Source of the DNA: Saccharina japonica
Lineage: Eukaryota; Sar; Phaeophyceae; Laminariales; Laminariaceae
Reading direction: 5' to 3'
Length of the DNA: 64,000 bases
Assembly: GCA_008828725.1 (NCBI GenBank)
Contig: MEHQ01000919.1
Coordinates: forward strand, 124,001 to 188,000
Within the stretch, counting starts at the first letter, position 1; each line of letters opens with the position of its first letter. Of the stretch, positions 10,540-22,734 are shown in pieces. The notes beneath the pieces were generated by a model that was given only the letters and a program-made list of their open reading frames with translations, ran no database searches and was not told the origin of the DNA. Both the position numbers and the translations under genes were made by a program.

Positions 10540-10785
10540 CTGTCGTTCATCTCCTGGCCTTCGAGTATGCGGATGCAAACATATATAATGGAACGCAAAC
10601 TTACGGCGTACGAGGGTATCGAATATCGAAGTGTATCGGAATCGTTAATGTGAGTGTTGTGATATCGTATCGAACTAGTTTAGCTCGTTTGGCCCTCCAT
10701 CTCCTGGCCTCCCAATATACATGGGCTGATATATAAGTGCACGCATAATTACGGCGTACGAGAGTATCGAATATCAAAATTAAAT
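10540..10785 (+). repeat. Two tandem copies of a ~140-bp unit
   Basis: The block starting CATCTCCTGGCCT and ending ACGGCGTACGAG then GTATCGAATATC occurs near 10548-10630 and again near 10690-10775 with moderate divergence. Confidence 0.6.
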
Positions 10786-12103
10786 CGCAATGATTTTTCG
10801 CTCTCAATAGTATCGCCAGTTTCGTTCGATATCCACCACGCACGAGGTACAGAAATGTGTATCTGGTAATTTTATTTATTGTGTGGAGTTGGTCTCGAAC
10901 CCAGATAAAACAGTCTGAGTTTCAGATACAAATTCGCATGGTTGCAAACAATACGACATTTTCTAGTATTCGCTCCGTCCTATTACTGCTTGAGTTTCGT
11001 GTTGGTCGGGCTCGGTGAATTCAAGCTCAAGCGTCGGACTCAAGCATCCGAGGCCACATTGCATTACTTTATGAAACGCGTGTCACGAGTGCGCATCACT
11101 TGGTCAATCAAGCGTAACTAGAGGCCAGCGTACCGACACTGATTACTGCCATCTACTGTTTGCTGCCTTGCTGCATAGTTGCTGAAGTTTAAGTGCGTAT
11201 CCACGTCGAGACGCACGCTAGTGTGCATCTCTTGGTCCAGACTCGAGCCCAAGCAAGCCGACTGTAGTCTGGTGCGGAGAAATGCAAGGGCTGCGTTTCA
11301 GGCGTGAAGCGCCGCCGCTGTGTTCGGCTCCCACCTCTTCGATCACTGCTGCTGAATCAGAACCCATCCGAAGCATAGTCCCGCCGGCAGGATGTGTACC
11401 TATATTCACATGTAATATTTTAGAGCGGCGATGGCCAGAAGTCATGACACCGACGAGCGCTTTACGTAACATCCCCGTGTGTCCGTCTTACTGGCAATGT
11501 GCGAGACGCGGACATGCCTCCGTGCAGGTCCAAGCTTCTCGGCGGGAGGTAAATACCACTTGTGCTGCATGGATACTGCTGCTGCCGGGCCTGGTGACCC
11601 CAGGATGTGTGCACCGGATTATCTCGATTCTCCAGCACAAAACGCACGCAACTAAAATACTGCTGTACTAAAAAAAACCAAAGCTGCTCCGCGCCACAGT
11701 TTCGAAACCAACAACAGCAAAGCGGAGTCTCTCGCCAATGGTTCACCGGCTACGTACAGCACAGAAACACAGGCAAGCCGTCACAAATACAACAGTGGCA
11801 GACGTCAGCGTGTGGGTTCCCGTACGAGTTCCCGGCGAGGTAGGCATCAGAAAGGGAAACGGTAGGGGAACCGAAGTTCATCAAAGAAAAACCGCTCGAA
11901 ATCACAAATTTGAGTATGAATGATCCGTTAATATGGCCGACACGGTTCGAACACCGCTGGGCAATCACTGGTCTTTCGTGGCTGCCACATCATTACATGT
12001 TGAACATAAAAAAACATATCAGCTGTGGGATCGAGGATATTGTCTTTGCAAGCTGCGTATGATGCTTTGAACGTGCGGACTACGGGTAACATCCATATAC
12101 AAT
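10786..12103. other. Unassigned stretch
   Basis: No recognised gene, repeat unit or RNA. Open frames up to about 130 codons on either strand have no family motif and overlap one another. Confidence 0.4.
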
Positions 12104-12109
12104 CACACC

Positions 12110-13321
12110 CCGTACAATAGACAATAGTACAATTGTCTATTAATAGCTTCCTATTACAATTGACTGGCAATTGTGGTCGCCAATTTCGATTAGTTGGAAC
12201 GCATCGAGCTCTATGGTACAGACAATTTCAATTAACAGACACCCACCAGGCCCTATCGTCCACCGAATGTATGATAATATACACCCATCTACATTAATGG
12301 TCGAAGCAATTGCTATTAACAGTTACCAACGATATCCCATTGTTAAACCCATCGTCTATTGAAAATATAAATATCCCATTATATTGTAACGCTAACGGAC
12401 AATTGCAGAAAAATTTCGGTGCTATTGATGCTGGCAATTCCATTCAATTAATGTTCTCCTAAATAAATTGTGCTGGCAATTCTATTTAATTGACACCCCT
12501 CTAAAATAATTGTGCTGGCAATTGCATTCGACATCCTCCCAAATAAATTGAGCTGGCAATTCCACTTAATTGGCGTAAATGGAATTGAAATTGTGCTGGC
12601 AATTGCAATTAATTGGCATCCTTCTAAATCAATCGTCCTGGCAATTGCATTCAATGGACACCCTTCTCAATCAATTGTGCTGGCAATTCCATTTGTTAGA
12701 CATCCTTTTTAATTAATTGTGCGGGCAACTCCATTTAATAGGCATCTTTCTATTTTTTATGTCCTAGCAATTTCATTTATTTAGAAGGCTTCGAAATAAT
12801 TGTCCAGACAGTCAGGCGTTTCCATTTAATAGAAAATATGTTACCGGTCAAATGATTTCAGAAGCTACAATTGGAATTTGACACCTCAATGTAAGCATGA
12901 GGATGCTATTTCTTGAAGTTGCAAAGGCATACGATTCGTGAGGCTGTCTACCGATTCCAATAGCCGGACCAATTGATTAATGAAGCAGTCTATTAATTGG
13001 AATCGACCAGACAAAATATTTCGGAGCATACATATCTCGGACAAAATATTTGGCGGCGGTTTCATCACTAGGAAAGTGTTTTTACATTCCCTTTCTGCTC
13101 AAACCTTGGACAATAGACATCGCAATAGCCTATTGCGCCTACAATAGACCCACCGAAAAGTCTATTAAATGAAATGAGGCAGACTATTGATTCTTAACAT
13201 ATTGCTGAATTTGGAAATGCAAAGACACCAACATATGATAGCCCGCCTACTAATTGGAATTGCTTCGTAGGAAATTGTTTTAGAGCTCTGTTAATTAACT
13301 GTAATGTCGCCTGCAATTTTT
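12110..13321. repeat. AATTG-motif minisatellite, segment 1
   Basis: From about 12420 the block TGTGCTGGCAATTCCATTTAAT recurs in broken form every ~60 bp (for example 12472, 12512, 12594, 12678 and 12718). Flanking parts carry CTATTAATAG and CAATAGAC pieces in both orientations. Confidence 0.75.
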
Positions 13322-14855
13322 CAAGGCTCATCACGGTATTTTGACGGGACGGTAACGACGTAAATGGCGGGACGGGACGGCAAAACCGTCGTTAAACTGT
13401 TTCCGTCGTCCCGTAGAATCCAGTCCCGTTCCGCCGACAAAGTATTCAACCGTTGCCACTTACCGTCCCGTCCCGTCATCGAAATCTGCCCCGTTGAACT
13501 TTACCGTCCCGTCTCGTCAAGAAAATCGCTCCCGTTGAAAATTACCGTCCCGTCCCGTCGAGAAACTGCCATTTACCGTCCCGTCCCGTCACTGCCCCGT
13601 TGTCTACCGTCCCGTCCCGCCAAAACTTGTCTCCCCCGCCAAGATTCACCCCTGCCCGTTGTCTCTTCCCGTCATTACCACCAAGAATCTAAGAGTTTAC
13701 AAAAATTATTTTTTCACATTGGTATGTACATTTAAATTGAATTAAAATTAAATTAAAATTAAATTAAAATTATACGAATTTACGAAATACGATTATTCCG
13801 AAATATAAAACATCAAAGTATCAAAATATGAAATAATGAAATAAGGTTTTCATTGTGGGGATACGAATTTCCCCCCAAAATTTATTTTGGGGATACGAAT
13901 TTCAAGGTGGAAGATTGAACGAAGGAAATCTGGAGTTTGTGGAGAGGTACTGAATCGTTGACGTGATTGATAGGGGATGGGGAATAGGGTCATCATGTTG
14001 GGAGGTTGCAGTGAGTGGTTGCACTGGAAGTGCGGAGGTGGCTGGGAAGGGTTGAGATAGAAAGGAAGAGTACCAACTAGTACTGGGCTCTACTCGTGGG
14101 TGTTGGCGAGCAGGGGTCTGGCACTGGGTGGGAGTTCGGCGAGTTGAAACAAGAACCCGCCCGCCCTCCCTGGGGGGTTAAAGTACGGTCGGGTTTACAG
14201 GGGAAAGTGGCAGTCTATATCGAGCGTGTTTTATACTGCTTTATATTTAAGTGTGGATATGATCCAGCACCTGTTAATAATAATTCCAAATAAATGTATA
14301 TTCACGTATGATTCGTAAGAGTGTTTATGTTTGCTTGTTCCTCTGGAGCAACAACTGTTTTGATCCAATGATCCAGTGCCGCATTATTATGACCACTACC
14401 GCACTACCACTACTATTTCTATACGTGGTATATTGCAATTAATTGGTATGTAGTATACAACTCACATTTGGGACAGTAAAAATCGGCCCCATGGTACGTC
14501 CCTCTCGTCCTGTCGTGATTTATTTTTTTTACCGTACCTCCCCGTCGTGAAAATTGTTTACCTTCCCGTCTCGTCGTGAAAAATATATTTACCGTCCCGT
14601 CCCGTCGTGGGAAAAAAAATCGTTGAATTTTACCGTCTCGTCCCGTCGTGCAAATTTAACCCGTTGAAATTACCGTTCCGTCCCGTTGAGAAGTTGTACA
14701 CCCACCGTCCCGTCCCGTCCCGTCCCGTCTCAACAACCTGTTTGGTCATCATTTTACCGTCCCATCCCGTCCCGTCGTCATTTTTTCCCCGCCAAACAAG
14801 TAAAAACAGTACTGTCCCGTCCCGTCTCGATTATCGAGTACCGTGATAAGCCTTG
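13322..14855. mobile_element. hAT-like non-autonomous element with CCGTC arrays
   Basis: The termini are CAAGGCTCATCACGGTA (13322-13338) and, inverted, TACCGTGATAAGCCTTG (14839-14855), one mismatch in 17. The flanks CAATTTTT and CATTTTTT are a 7/8 match and fit an 8-bp target duplication. CAAGG fits the hAT-type start YARNG. The left and right thirds (about 13345-13680 and 14490-14835) are CCGTCCCGTC arrays; the middle is AT-rich. No transposase frame is recognised. Confidence 0.7.
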
Positions 14856-14878
14856 CATTTTTTTCGCTCCGGAGATTC

Positions 14879-14966
14879 CAATACTCTATTACTTCTTCAA
14901 TAGGATATGGGACCTACCCACAATACTCTATTACTTCTTCAATAGGATATGGGACCTACCCACAAT
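14879..14966 (+). repeat. Perfect 42-bp tandem duplication
   Basis: The unit starting CAATACTCTATTACTTCTTC and ending GGGACCTACCCA occurs at 14879 and again at 14921 without mismatch. A third start (CAATGGACTATTG) diverges. Confidence 0.9.
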
Positions 14967-16063
14967 GGACTATTGTTTTTACAGTAGATCTTCCGGAAGT
15001 CCTTTTAAACGGAATTCGTCAAGATACTGCTTTCGTGGTGCATCTATAAATAGGAATGGGTCGGCCAATAGGTTTGTGTCCTGGCCCTCCAATAGATGAT
15101 TTCAGCAATTATTTTCTGGTCTTGGCTCACAATTGGAATGGTTCAATCAAACCGTTTCTGCTCTCGCCTTCCAATTGGAATCGTTCCAATACTTTGTTTC
15201 TGTTCTTGTCTATTAATAGTAATGGTCGGATCAATAGATTTCTGCCCTGGCCTTCCATTTGAAATTGTTTCAACAAATAATTTAAGGTCTTGCCTATCAA
15301 TAGGTTTCTGTGCTGACCTTCCAAATTAAACTGTTGGTTGGGTCAATAGGCTTTGTCCTCACCTTCCAATTGTTACTCGTAGTGTTCAATCTTTTTGGTT
15401 TGACCTCGACAATTCCAATTAATAAATCGTACTCGAAATCATTTGGCCGGCCAATTTCAATTGATAGAGAGCACTCGAAATAGATTGACTGGACAATTCC
15501 GACTAATAGATCCCGCTCGAAATAATTTGACTGGGCCATTCCAATTCATAGACATCACTCGAAATCATTTGGCCGGCCAATTTGAATTAATAGACAGCAC
15601 TCAAAATGGATTGACTGGACAATTCCGACTAATAGATCCCGCTCGAAATAATTTGACTGGGCCATTCCAATTCATAGACATCACTCGAAATCATTTAGGT
15701 GGACAATTGCATTTAATCGACATTCTTCGAAAGCAATTGTCTCGGCAATTCCAATTAATAGACAGCACCCGAAATCAATTGTAGGCACAATTATAATTAG
15801 TAGACAGCACCCAAAATCAGTTGCCCGGACAATTTCAATAATTGTAGTATACTTCAATAGAAACCATTTAGTTGGGCAAATCCAATTAATAGACAGCATC
15901 CGAAATCAATTGTAGCCACACTAGATCATTGTAATAGGAATGGCCCAAAGAATTGCCCAGGCAATTCCAATGCATTGACAGCACCCAAAATCAATTGTCT
16001 GGACAATTCAAATGAGTAGACAGCATCCGAAATGAATTACCCGGATAATTCCAATGAATATAC
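14967..16063. repeat. AATTG-motif minisatellite, segment 2
   Basis: Units of about 66 bp contain CAATTCCAATTAATAGACAGC and CGAAATCATTTG. One ~130-bp higher-order pair (near 15440-15570) is repeated at 15575-15700. Confidence 0.75.
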
Positions 16064-18045
16064 CAAAGGTATGTTCGGTGGGGTACGTACCGAAGTATAC
16101 CGGGGGTATTTTCTCCGTAAATACCGGTACCCGACATTTCGGTAAGTTCGGTATGGGCTCGATACCGGCACCCGAAACTTCGGTAAGTTCGGTATTTTTT
16201 CAATACCGGTGCCCGACACTTCGTTAAGTTCGGTATGTTTCCAATACCGGCACCCGACACTTCGGTAAGTTTGGTACGCCCGCCCAAATATACCCCAGGT
16301 ACCGGTATACCCTCGACCGCAACACCGGGGGTACCGGTATTTGTTCGGTACCGGGCTCGATACCCTACCGAACACGTCGGTAAGTTCGGTACTTTTTCAA
16401 TACCGGTACCCGACACTTCGGTAAGTTTGATATTGTTTCGATACCGGTACCCAACTATTCGGTAAGTTCGGTACTTTTCCAATACCGGTACCCGACACTT
16501 CGGTAAATTTGGTACTTTTTCAAAACCGGTACCCCACACTTCGGTAAGTTCGGTACGCCTACCCGAATATACCCCCGATACCGGTATACCCTCGACCACA
16601 CTACCGGCGGTGGCCGGTGCGGCCGCGATACCGGGGATTGGGTATGTACTGGCATGCAATACGGACACACATTATGACATTATACAAATTATACGTACAA
16701 GGTTTCTATTTGTGGCAGCAGCAGCAGTCTTCTCTGCGTTTACGTATCTGGTCCTTGGCTCTGGAGTGACACAACGCGCTCATCTCACACCCACCATGAA
16801 CGGCTGTACACACAGCACAACAATCACCAACTTGCGCCGGTGGGGTTCGAGGCGCCGCCGAGGCGGTACTATGGCACGCTCTGCGCAAACTTCGTGTAGT
16901 GGCAGAAGCTTCTTCGACTGCTCGCCTGTACCTGTATCATGCATCCTATACGAAGTATACGGACTTGAACGTGACATCTCGAATCCATTGCTGCTCTGAT
17001 TATATCCAAACACTGATGTACCGGCAGCAGCTGCAGCAGCACTAAGCGAGGTCGCCGATTATCTAAACTGTATGCCGAGCTTCGAACCTGGAGCTGCTGC
17101 TTCTGCCCCTCTGCTGCTGTGGTCTGATGTTGTTCTTGCTGGTGCTGGTGCTGCTGCTAACCGTGCTGCCGCTTGCTACGTGGTTGGGATGGCGGCGTCA
17201 GCATTGCCATTTTCTCCGCCGTTGCCGCAGCAATCTGTTTACTGTTGCTACAAGTACGCATTATTTAGGGTATATTCGGTAGGGTACGTGCCGAAGTATA
17301 CCGGGGGTATTTCCTCGGTAAATACCGGTACCTGACACTTGGGTACGTTCGGTATTTCTCCACTACCGGTACCCGACACTTCGGTAAGTTCTGTATGTTT
17401 TCACTACCGGTATCCGACACTTCGGTAATTTGGGTATTTTTTCAATACCAGTTATCCGACACTTCGGTAAGGTCGATACTAATTCAATACCGGTACCCGA
17501 CACTTCGGTAAGTTCGGTATTTTTCCAATACCGGTACCTGACACTTCGGTAAGTCCGGTACGCTCATCTAAGTACCCCGGGTACCGGTATACCCTCGTCC
17601 ACAATACCGGGGGTACCGGTATTTTATCGGTAGTGTTATTTATACCCTACCGAACACTTGGGTAAGTTCGGTACTTTTTCAATACCGGTACCGGACATTT
17701 CGGTAAGTTCGGTAATTTTCCAATACCGGTACCGGACATTTCGGTAAGTTCGGTACTTTTGCAATACCGGTACCCGACACTTCGGTAAGTTCGGTACGCC
17801 CGCCCAAATATACCCCAGGTACCGGTATACCCTCGACCGCAATACCGGGGGTACCGGTATTTGTTCGGTACCGGGCTCGATACCCTACCGGACACTTCGG
17901 TAAGTTCGGTACTTTTTCAATACCGGTACCCGACACTTCGGTAAGTTCGGTACTTTTGCAATACCGGTACCCGACACTTCGGTAAGTTCGGTACGCGCAA
18001 CAAATATACCCCCGGTACCGGTATACCCTACAGAACTTGCCTTTG
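16064..18045. mobile_element. hAT-like non-autonomous element with ACCGGT arrays
   Basis: It is flanked by a perfect 8-bp duplication GAATATAC (16056-16063 and 18046-18053). The termini are CAAAGGTATGTTCGGTGGGG at the left and, read inward from the right, CAAAGGCAAGTTCTGTAGGG. The start CAAAG fits YARNG. Two arrays (16064-16600 and 17263-18045) repeat a ~44-bp unit AATACCGGTACCCGACACTT plus CGGTAAGTTCGGTA. The centre (16600-17262) is not repetitive. No transposase is recognised, so it is non-autonomous. Confidence 0.85.
16601..17262. other. Unique centre of the ACCGGT-array element
   Basis: Moderately GC-rich sequence with CTGCTG-type simple patches near 17080-17165. A 129-codon open frame exists here but has no recognised motif. 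Confidence 0.4.
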
Positions 18046-18155
18046 GAATATACTTCAATCGAAATCATTTGGTTGGGCAATTCCAATTGATAGACAGCAT
18101 CCGAAAATAATTTTAGACACAATAGACTATTGAATTAGGAATTGTCCATGGTGTG
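18046..18155. repeat. AATTG-motif minisatellite, segment 3
   Basis: The unit resumes immediately after the 8-bp duplication (TCGAAATCATTTGG, CAATTCCAATTGATAGACAG) and ends near 18155. Confidence 0.75.
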
Positions 18156-18968
18156 ATATATTTACATGTACAAGGGTACCCTTCGGGATGCGGTTGACTT
18201 CAATTGCTGGCGGTAAGCAACTTGAAAAAAGGGAACACAGGCGTTCCTATCTACACGAGCCTATACGAGATTCGCTGGTGTTGTACCACTGCTGCTGTTG
18301 CACCGCTGCTGTACTGCACGGGTGCTTTTGCATTTCAGAGCATGTGTGGGTTGGAATCGTCCAACTGGGCATGCTCAAGTTACCACGCCCAACGCACACG
18401 CACGCATACAAGGTACACACGTAGGCACAGTTCGTTGCTATCGTACAGCTGCCCCATTGTCTCAAGCTTACGGTGTGATACAGGTACCAAGCGAGAAGCA
18501 GATATAGAAAAACACAAAAATATAAACATAAATTGCACTTTCTAGTTGAGCCTGACTGTATCCCTGATTCTTACTGCTGTAGGATCCTAAAATTACGGGG
18601 GGGCATAGTAAACAGGACCTACGATACACACAAAAACCTACCAGGTACCAGGTATATATTTACATATTTTTTCTATCGAAACTTGGTCCTAGTTACTATG
18701 GTCCTCCCTAATAATAGCATACACTCACACAAACGCGCGTTCACGCACGAAAATACACAGTTACAACGGAAAGAGCCAGCGCGCCGCGACTGTGAATGTC
18801 CAGAGCAAGCGCCACGGAGTCCGGCCGGGGGCCAAACTTGCGCCTACTGTACACGCCCCCCCCCCCCTGAGTGCCGCGCAGCCGAGAACGCGAGAAACGA
18901 CCCGCGGCCGGAAGAGAACAAGTTGGCGATGCGCAAAAAACGTGGATTTTGTACAAGCGTAACAATCA
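18156..18968. other. Unassigned stretch
   Basis: CTGCTG patches, two overlapping TACCAGGTA words at 18639-18654 and a short C run near 18855. No gene or known element is recognised. Confidence 0.4.
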
Positions 18969-18984
18969 GCGCGCTTCGCGCGCC
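18969..18984. repeat. GC-rich hairpin matching 5756-5772
   Basis: GCGCGC, loop TTC, GCGCGC, then C and TTAG. Read on the minus strand it is nearly identical to the hairpin at 5756, and the following sequence is also similar. Confidence 0.6.
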
Positions 18985-19359
18985 TTAGTTTATATTATAG
19001 GCCTGAGCCAAGCGCAGGTCGTAAAGTGTGATTAATGTTGAAGCACCTACTACACAATGATACATAATAAGTTTAGCACATGCTGGCCAACCCGGCATTT
19101 CAGAGGGTAACAAGTGTCGAAAGTATACGAACACGGCATTGGCCATACGAAGCAGCCCGGGCTGCTGGGGTAGGTGTGTGTCCCACGTGCAACGTAGGAA
19201 GATGTACGATACCAGCGCAGCACAGTGATAATTGCACCGCTGCGCGCTTTTCACTATGTTATTGATATTTGTACCATACCTGGTACTCGCCATTCTTGGA
19301 GTCGCCATAACTGAATGCCAATTTTTTTACTGGAGTTGCTAAATACTAGGGTCCCCATT

Positions 19360-19610
19360 GGGTGGGGTCCGCTGGCTTCACGAACCCCAGTCAACATTGG
19401 TGAATCCGGATTTATGGTTCCGCGGGTTATACCGATTATCGTCCCCGGTTCGTTCGAGTTATAGATATGCGGAAGATTTTCAGATCTGGGGGTGAGGCCG
19501 TGTCCTCCCTGGGTACCGTTGGTTTCACAAAGTGTAGCCCCCACCAGTGGTAAGCACATAATAGGGGGTACCACATCGCGCGAGGCGGTATCGTCTCGGG
19601 GCATCACAAA
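19360..19610 (-). repeat. Degenerate satellite units
   Basis: Blocks such as TATCGTCCCC, CCGGATTTATG, GAGTTATAGATATGCGGAAGA and GTACCGTTGGTTTCAC correspond, in reverse orientation and heavily mutated, to the 1-5600 satellite unit. Confidence 0.45.
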
Positions 19611-19679
19611 CTTTGTCTCTAATTCGTTGGAGTTGTATACAAGGTGCGTTCAGTGCAATTTATCCTTGAAAGTTTCGGG

Positions 19680-20110
19680 CCAAAACTTTTGAAATACGTC
19701 CAAATGGACGATAATACTGCCATAGGCGTGATCGCCAGGGCCGAGCGCAAATACTGTTTAGATAGTTTTGTGTTCGCCCAGGCTAAAACCAAGTGACTTA
19801 GCCTGTCAAGGGCCAAGACCATTCAACAAAATCATGAATATCTGGGCAACTTTCGTTTCAGTCAAAAAAAGAAAAAGCATACGGTCTGTGAATGGCCGAA
19901 AGGAATCGTTTGCCACACTCTATATATCGGTTGGGTGACATCATGATACATTGCTCTTTTTGTGACGTCCAGGGTTAGGTTTTTTCCCTGTTCCTTCGTC
20001 AATTTTGGTTTTCTATTGAATCGGAACAAACCGCTTGGGAAATGCTTAGTTCTGCGAGACATGCGCGATATTTATAGTCTGATGAAAAGTCTATCTCCCA
20101 GCCCATTGAA
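19680..20110 (+). pseudogene. Fossil gene copy, family of 5815 and 7545
   Basis: AAATACGTCCAAATGG starts a segment that aligns with 7545-7820 and with the inverted 5815-5985. It translates, with stops, to a series including GVIARAERKYCLDSFVFAQA and a Lys-rich segment followed by CEWPKGIVCHTLYIS. Family unknown. Confidence 0.4.
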
Positions 20111-20129
20111 CTCCCAATATGTATGTGCT

Positions 20130-20560
20130 TTGGGAATAAAGAGGCAAATAATAAATACATGTATGAAATTGTTGGTGCTGCTCTGGGAAGGCTCCTCAGC
20201 ATTCCTTAAAGGTAAAGTTGAGCAATATTCGCGATACCTCGCGATGGGGGGCACCTGGCGAAGTGCTACTTCCTCATCGTGCTCGCCGATCCCTACCCCT
20301 CCCTACACTGCGAGGGGAGGCCTCGGCCGTCCTCAAGCCGTGTCGCACGGACATGTGTTCGGTTGAGGATCTCATGCCTTTATCATAGGCTCGCCATACA
20401 TATTTTGTACAGTCCCGTGCGGGATGAGTACCTCCTTGGGACCTTGCGATCCACAGATCTATCGACCGGCATGCGTTCCTCGAGAGCAGGGCGGGTCTTT
20501 TTCTCGATAGGAGGTGAAGGCTTTTCGTCGATTCATCCGTCATCGTACCATGACTGTAGA
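20130..20560 (-). pseudogene. Fossil gene segment shared with 60000-60445
   Basis: On the minus strand this segment aligns with 60000-60445 (plus strand). Shared blocks include ARDCTKYVWRAYDKG-like coding, CACGGCTTGAG and TCGCGAGGTATCGCGAA. Both copies have stops and shifts. The stretch near 20150-20185 also matches 62790-62835, beyond the element inserted at 60446. Function unknown. Confidence 0.45.
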
Positions 20561-21029
20561 GCAGGGCAATATTTGCCCCGCTGCTCCCTAGGTGTCACCA
20601 ATTATGATAAGGTTGGACGGAAGCCATTCTTGGCGCCCGTGCCTCCGTCTCCCGCGTCTCAGTATCGCGGGCCCCCGTCCTTGCAGGCTTTCCCCAGCGA
20701 GCAGCATGTCGTAGTTTCGTTGTTGTAGTGTGTTGAGCGAGGTACGGCGTCTTCCCCCAATATATGACATCTAGCCGAGCTAAGCCAGAAACAACGCTTG
20801 CGGCATCTGGCCGCGACACGCCGAAGAACCCGGTACTTCTACGAGAAGTCGCTGTTGAAGTCGGTGGTGAGGTCTCGTCACCACTGGGGTGCCTCTTCTG
20901 GGGTTATTCGCCATGACCACGATCAGACTACAACACAGTAGCAGCGGAGCAGCAGCAGTAGAACTAGAACAGCACTACCGCCTCACAGACGACCCCGAGA
21001 CAAATAAATCGATCCTTGCCGTAATACGG
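20561..21029. other. Unassigned stretch
   Basis: GC-rich sequence with open frames but no recognised motif or repeat. Confidence 0.4.
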
Positions 21030-21466
21030 AGATCGATTTTATTATTGAGGTTTTGAGTTTTCATTTTTCAAACGATTTTGCCGAATACCCGATTTTGCCG
21101 AACACCCGGGAACACCAGGTAAAGAACGTAGATACCCAGGAGCAGCAAAATAGCAGCAGCACGAAACCAATATCTCCAGCAGCGACAGGTGCAATATTTC
21201 TGTCTCGAAAAACAACCTCAATGACTCTCCATCCCCGCAAGATCCGCCCAGTTCGGGTCCGACGCGCTTAGCGGTGGCGCGCGATCCAAGAGTGCGCGCG
21301 CGGGGAATACGCAGGTCGGAGGCTGAGGAACGTGACCCTCGAGAAGAGCGGGCCGGAAACCGATCGTGGGGCCGCCGAACGGATTCCGAACGGAATCCGG
21401 TCTGAACCCAAGACTATTTGGATATTTCCATTTGCGCGAGAGACGTCGCTCATTATTTTATAGATA
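21030..21466 (+). repeat. Diverged right-end copy of the 1268-bp repeat
   Basis: It resembles the right third of 21467-22734 block by block: TTGAGTTTTCATT, CAGCAGCAACAG-type, CAAGATCCGC, GAGAGTGCGCGCG, CCCTCGAGAAGAGCGGGC, and a terminal GCTCATTATTTTATAGATAT. It abuts the young copy head to tail, as if the young copy entered at the end of an older one. Confidence 0.6.
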
Positions 21467-22734
21467 TACAAGGGCTCCGCATGGGTGCCGGCATTCGCCG
21501 GCACCCATGCTTCGGATAGGACATACACCTGGTACATTACTGCTGTAGTTATTTGGTACCATCCTTGCTATTTACGACAGTGTGATGGCGCTCGCTCGTA
21601 TTTCGATACCTGACGCCCACGTGCAGAATCAAGGCAATGCCAAGGGTTGCAGGGAGAAGGGAATATTCAGTTCGCAACCTCATTTCTCAGTCTCAACAGT
21701 CAGTCTCAGAAAGGCAATCAGTCGCATTCGGTGTTCCCTGGATAGTCTCAGTCATCAGGATAGTTTGTGAGATTTACGACAACAACAATCTGATGGCGCT
21801 CGCTCGTGTTTTGACATCTGACACATACTACGTGCAGAATCAAGGCAATGCCAGGTGTTATTGCAGGAAGAAGGAAACGCTACTACTGCTGTAATTGCTG
21901 ATACTCAGTTCGCAACTTCATTCTCAGTCTCTGTCAGAAATGCACCAGTCGAGGTCCCGGTGGCGGGCTCAGTTTCAGTTTTGGCACGTGTGGCAAAAAC
22001 ACTCCGTGCCGAGCAAGCGGTTCCGCATGGATATGCGAAGTCGAGGCAACGGGGGGGAAATCTCAATTATTCTCTGACTCTCGTGTGTCTGAGCAGACTC
22101 GTATCTAGCACTGTACACTACAACAAACAGTAGTACTGCTGTACAGCAGTACGTACTACACAACAGCACTCAGCAATACTATACACACCAGCTACTCGCT
22201 ACGTCGTACATACAGTACTCGTACCTGGTACTACTCTTACGTACTGCTGTTTGTTCTTGTACGTATTACAGCCAGGCACAGCAGTAATATCTCTACGCTG
22301 AAAAATAAGCTACAGTACTGTTGTACTGAATCCACCCGAAAAAAAAACAGCCGAGTTTTCATTCATCCGTGGATCTTTGAGTTTTTAATTGAGGCGAGAT
22401 ATTTTGAGTTGAGACTCGCACCACAAATATCCCTCTCAGCAGCAACAGCACCACGCATATCATCCTCAGCGGCCAGTAGAGCCGAGATATCTCCTCAAGA
22501 TCCACGCACTTCGAGGTCGCTGCGCTCGGCGGCGGCGCTTGACTCGAGAGTGCGCGCGGGCGGAAAGTCACGGGCGGAGGGTGAGGGGGGCGACCCTCGA
22601 GAAGAGCGGGCGAGGAAGCCAACGCGAGGCCTTCAAAACGGGTCCCGAGTGCGAGTCCGGTCTAAAGCGAAGTCAGAGCCGAACAGGTCCAAGATCACCT
22701 GAGTGGTCAATGCTCATTTTATCTATATCTATAT
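21467..22734. repeat. Dispersed 1268-bp repeat, copy 1
   Basis: It starts TACAAGGGCTCCGC, followed by a perfect 14-bp hairpin (21479-21492 with 21497-21510, loop ATTC), and ends in a TCTATATCTATAT tail. Copy 2 (39466-40733) has the same length and differs at only a handful of sites. Copy 3 (54830-56075) is clearly diverged. Frames inside are not conserved between copies 1 and 3, so it is probably non-coding: a non-autonomous retroelement or Helitron-like unit is possible. Confidence 0.8.

Larger units (their letters stand above)
12104..18155. mobile_element. Candidate old AATTG-array element with nested insertions
   Basis: The outer ends are CACACC followed by an ACAATAG block at 12104 and, inverted, GGTGTG at 18150-18155 preceded by an AATTGTCC block. 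Between them, apart from two nested elements, nearly all sequence is built from variants of a ~60-66-bp unit containing CAATTCCAATTAATAGACA and GAAATCAATTG. Flanking 8-mers (TATACAAT and ATATATTT) do not match well, so the boundaries are tentative. If right, this is an old element into which 13322-14855 and 16064-18045 later inserted. Confidence 0.45.

Noticed and set aside
15991..16668. A 225-codon minus frame with YRYW repeats
   Set aside because: Product of the ACCGGT minisatellite, no independent evidence for a gene.
22409..22702. An Arg-rich ~97-codon frame conserved in copies 1 and 2 of the 1268-bp repeat
   Set aside because: Copies 1 and 2 are almost identical DNA, so conservation is uninformative; in diverged copy 3 the frame is shifted.
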